Positions 61,831-64,000 of a stretch of DNA of 64,000 bases are shown here, one piece after another. Numbering within the stretch: the first letter of the stretch is position 1; every line of letters begins with the position of its first letter. The DNA lies in contig JBMOKT010000013.1 in NCBI GenBank assembly GCA_049323895.1, positions 124,001 to 188,000 of the forward strand, read 5' to 3'. A model generated the notes under the pieces. That model was given only the letters and a program-made list of their open reading frames with translations, searched no databases and was not told where the DNA came from. The position numbers and the translations under genes were made by a program. This DNA is from JBMOKT01 sp049323895. GTDB taxonomy: Bacteria > Bacillota > Peptococcia > Peptococcales > BICA1-8.

Positions 61831-63255
61831 ATGACTCTTGCCGAAAATAATGGGAATATAATAACACAGAGGAAATATTCTACCATTAGTTTTACCCTTT
61901 TTTCGGCTTGGCTGCTATCCTTTCCTTTTGGTGGCAGGATTTTATTTTCTTTAGCGGAAAATTCAAATATAGATGGCTCTTTTCTAAGTTTTTTAGCGGC
62001 ATTCGCTCATTTTATTGGTTTGTTTAGCGGTGGTTTTTTTATTAAAAAGCAATTAGCAGCTAAAATGACTATGATTTTTTCCACAGTAATTTGCATCTCT
62101 GGTAGTTTGATTTTCTTTTTACCATTTTCCTTTCTTTGGTACATAGCAATTGTTTCTATCGCTTTTTTTGCAGCTTATATTATTACAAGTTGGGCATATT
62201 ATTATAAAAATTATTCTTCTCCTAAGCAAAGAATAAAAACAGCTGCTGATGTTATTATTATTTCTAATATTTTAATGATTATGATAAATGTATTGACGGT
62301 TGAGACTTCAGCCTTTTGGGGACTGGCAATAACATTATTTTTAATGTTGGGTTCTTTGCTGTTCACATATAGACTGGAAAGCAATACTTACTTTAATAAT
62401 TCAAAAGAAATGTATTCACTTAATTTACCTCAGGGTACATCTAACATTCTAAAGCCCTTTTTGTTTTTATGCATATTCATTTTAATTATTACTATTAACT
62501 CGGGTCTTATGTACCAAGTTGTTACTCCTGCTTTTGCCCATTATGAGCTTTTAACAAGTTACTATTGGGCTATTCCCTATATTGTTGCTTTGATTATCAT
62601 TAGAAATATGCCAGAAAAAATAAATAAAGCGTACTTTTTGTATATTGCTATGATTATGATTGGACTTTCTTTCATTTCCTTTATGTGGCTGGAAATATCA
62701 ATACCAAGTTATTTATTAATTAATACCCTTATGCTTGGTGCCTTTGGAGTATGTGATTTATTTTGGTGGAGTATTCTAGGCAATATTTTTGATTACTATC
62801 ATAATCCGGCTCAAGTGTTTGGAATAGGCATGTCTATGAATGTCTTAGGAATTATTATTGGCGGAGTTGTTGGAAATCAGATTTTTTCCCTGGAGAATGG
62901 TAATTATCTGGCCTCTATAATTGCTTTGATAGTTATTTTTATTGTAATGACACTGCTGCCCCTTCTTAATAAACAGCTGACCAAGCTGCTTAAAGCTCAT
63001 CCTTTTATAATTCACTTTGCCACCATGGGGGAAAATCTGCAGGACAAAGCGTTAGATAGTTTTAAGTCTAATAATAATTTGACTGATAAAGAGATAGAGG
63101 TTGTAAAATTATTACTGCGGGGATACACTTACAAGGCCATGTCGGAGAGTTTATTTATAAGTGAAAATACTTTAAAATATCATATTAAAAATATATATCA
63201 AAAACTAAATATCAATAGTAAAATGGAATTAATCAAAATTTTTATAGAAAAATAA
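61831..63255 (+). CDS. Membrane-embedded LuxR-type transcription regulator with MFS-like domain
   Basis: A 474-residue protein in two parts. Residues about 15-395 form around 12 membrane helices with an MFS-transporter look. The C-terminal 65 residues are a LuxR helix-turn-helix (LTDKEIEVVKLLLRGYTYKA, then ISENTLKYHIKNIYQKLNI). Such one-piece regulators are known in Eggerthella-type and some clostridial bacteria, where the membrane part may sense a small molecule. AAGGGG stands 9 nt before the ATG. It faces the MocR-type gene end to end, and the ligand and target genes are unknown. Confidence 0.85.
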   Translation: MTLAENNGNIITQRKYSTISFTLFSAWLLSFPFGGRILFSLAENSNIDGSFLSFLAAFAHFIGLFSGGFFIKKQLAAKMTMIFSTVICISGSLIFFLPFSFLWYIAIVSIAFFAAYIITSWAYYYKNYSSPKQRIKTAADVIIISNILMIMINVLTVETSAFWGLAITLFLMLGSLLFTYRLESNTYFNNSKEMYSLNLPQGTSNILKPFLFLCIFILIITINSGLMYQVVTPAFAHYELLTSYYWAIPYIVALIIIRNMPEKINKAYFLYIAMIMIGLSFISFMWLEISIPSYLLINTLMLGAFGVCDLFWWSILGNIFDYYHNPAQVFGIGMSMNVLGIIIGGVVGNQIFSLENGNYLASIIALIVIFIVMTLLPLLNKQLTKLLKAHPFIIHFATMGENLQDKALDSFKSNNNLTDKEIEVVKLLLRGYTYKAMSESLFISENTLKYHIKNIYQKLNINSKMELIKIFIEK

Positions 63256-63265
63256 CCTAAGAGCA

Positions 63266-63290
63266 AGCCCAGGGATTTATTTCCTGGGCT
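63266..63290. terminator. Bidirectional terminator between convergent genes
   Basis: A 10-bp stem (63266-63275 with 63281-63290, one G-T pair) with a TTTAT loop. It lies between the LuxR-type gene and the opposing gene. Flanking T and A tracts are modest on both sides. Confidence 0.6.
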
Positions 63291-63303
63291 GTTAATTTAC
63301 AAG

Positions 63304-64000
63304 CTAAATTAAGGGCTTTACATCGATATTAGAAGTAGAACTATTATTTTTTTTTACATTTGTAATAGCTTGATGCAATCTCTTTACTGCTTCTTGCAGA
63401 GCATCCGCATCATTACTGGTAAAGCAAAGCCGAAATTCTTTATTGCCTGAAGAAATATCAAAGGCATCTCCTGGGACAAATGAAATACCAGTCTTTAGAG
63501 CCTCTTGCAGTAATTTCCGAGATGTACAGTTGAAGAGAATTTTGCACCATAAATAAAATCCACCAGAGGGTAAATAAACCTCCAGGTCTCCATTGATTAA
63601 TTGTTTCAGCTCGCTATGCAATATATCCCTTCGTGTTTTATATTCTTTCCGAACAAGGGATAAATGTTCTTTTAGATTATTATCAGATAAATAATGAAAT
63701 AAAAGCCATTGAGAAAAATTATTGCTATGCAGGTCGATATATTGTTTTTCCATGGTAATTCGATTTATTAAGCTAGGATGTGCTGCTATATAGCCTAAAC
63801 GCAATCCTGGCATTAACATTTTTGAAAAAGTACTTAAATAAATACAACCTTCATAACCATTTAAGGCCTTTATAGGCAAAGGCGGTTTTTCTTCGTAATA
63901 AAACTCACTATAGGGATCATCTTCTACAATAATTAAGCGATGGCGGGCAGCCATTTCTAATAACTGTTTCCTTTCAACAAAGGACATCACTTTACCAGTG
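63304..64000 (-). CDS. PLP-dependent aminotransferase-like protein (MocR/GntR type), 5' part cut by window
   Basis: Fold-type I aminotransferase domain encoded on the - strand. The frame is open to the window edge, and the residues before position 63990 read TGKV followed by MSFVERKQLLEMA. This is like the PTG-MS-x-x-RR-x-x-LL motif of MocR regulators, so the true start is outside. The PLP lysine is in STFSKMLMPGLRLGY, and the substrate arginine is in EFRLCFTSND. Whether an N-terminal GntR DNA-binding domain exists cannot be seen. The last 25 residues are a low-complexity tail. Confidence 0.8.
   Translation of the reverse strand, partial: TGKVMSFVERKQLLEMAARHRLIIVEDDPYSEFYYEEKPPLPIKALNGYEGCIYLSTFSKMLMPGLRLGYIAAHPSLINRITMEKQYIDLHSNNFSQWLLFHYLSDNNLKEHLSLVRKEYKTRRDILHSELKQLINGDLEVYLPSGGFYLWCKILFNCTSRKLLQEALKTGISFVPGDAFDISSGNKEFRLCFTSNDADALQEAVKRLHQAITNVKKNNSSTSNIDVKPLI

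Noticed and set aside
1..64000. CRISPR array, insertion sequence or prophage
   Set aside because: No regularly spaced repeats, transposase or integrase genes, or terminal inverted repeats were seen.

Overview
This window is low-GC chromosomal DNA from an endospore-forming anaerobic member of the Bacillota, most likely a Clostridia of the Peptococcaceae/Desulfitibacter kind. The placement is inferred from gene content: complete spoIIA and spoVA operons, spoIVA, spoIIP, spmAB and ytfJ; an IspH fused to ribosomal protein S1; a siroheme-type heme gene cluster with a NirJ/AhbD-like radical SAM enzyme; and many TTG starts with strong Shine-Dalgarno sequences. A run of ten N at 16847-16856 shows that this is a draft scaffold, so order across that point is not proven by the sequence. 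Almost everything is on the + strand. Only the last gene, cut by the window end, is on the - strand.

Layout. 1-7070: dacF (5' cut), spoIIAA-spoIIAB-sigF behind a SigH-like promoter, then spoVAC-AD-AEB-AEA-AF, the forespore program and the dipicolinate channel. 7157-10169: a three-gene BcrA/HgdC-type ATPase activase system with two HgdB-like partners and unknown substrate. 10286-16771: tRNA nucleotidyltransferase, an M50 protease, scpA-scpB, a DUF2953 protein, ytfJ, spmA-spmB and an RluB-type pseudouridine synthase. 16986-21513, beyond the N gap: lactate permease plus a GlcD/GlcF-like oxidase, a lactate or glycolate utilisation unit. 21666-28577: two unrecognised proteins flanking hutP, DAHP synthase, cmk, plsC, the IspH-S1 fusion and type 2 IPP isomerase. 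28665-32633: a membrane and sporulation block (DUF1614, SpoIIP, YIEGIA, its small capping subunit, two DUF3189 paralogues). 32723-38701: DUF512 radical SAM protein, der, plsY, gpsA, spoIVA. 38846-42768: ACT regulator, hom, thrB, lysC.

42788-43341 holds a tRNA-Pro gene with its own promoter and terminator, then a tight cluster of DnaA boxes far from any dnaA gene. 43342-52808: a HepS-like/HepT prenyl synthase pair leading into a closely packed tetrapyrrole operon (precorrin-2 dehydrogenase, hemA, hemC, cobA-hemD, hemB, radical SAM, hemL). This operon covers glutamyl-tRNA to siroheme, plus one later heme-type step. 52932-56450: lone cheR, gamma-carbonic anhydrase-like protein, and an FtsA-like ATPase with an unusual repeated C-terminal half. 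56553-61347: LytS/LytT two-component system, three phased direct repeats, a small unrecognised protein and CstA, together resembling a pyruvate/peptide-sensing uptake circuit. 61423-64000: tRNA-Leu with a consensus promoter, a 12-TM protein carrying a LuxR DNA-binding domain, and a partial MocR-type aminotransferase regulator on the other strand.

The most interesting items are the LytTR-type phased operator before the cstA unit, the ectopic DnaA-box cluster, the YIEGIA/DUF3189 block, the activase trio beside spoVA, the SpoVAC N-terminal extension, the repeat-bearing FtsA-like protein, and an inverted repeat that could hide the spmA start site.
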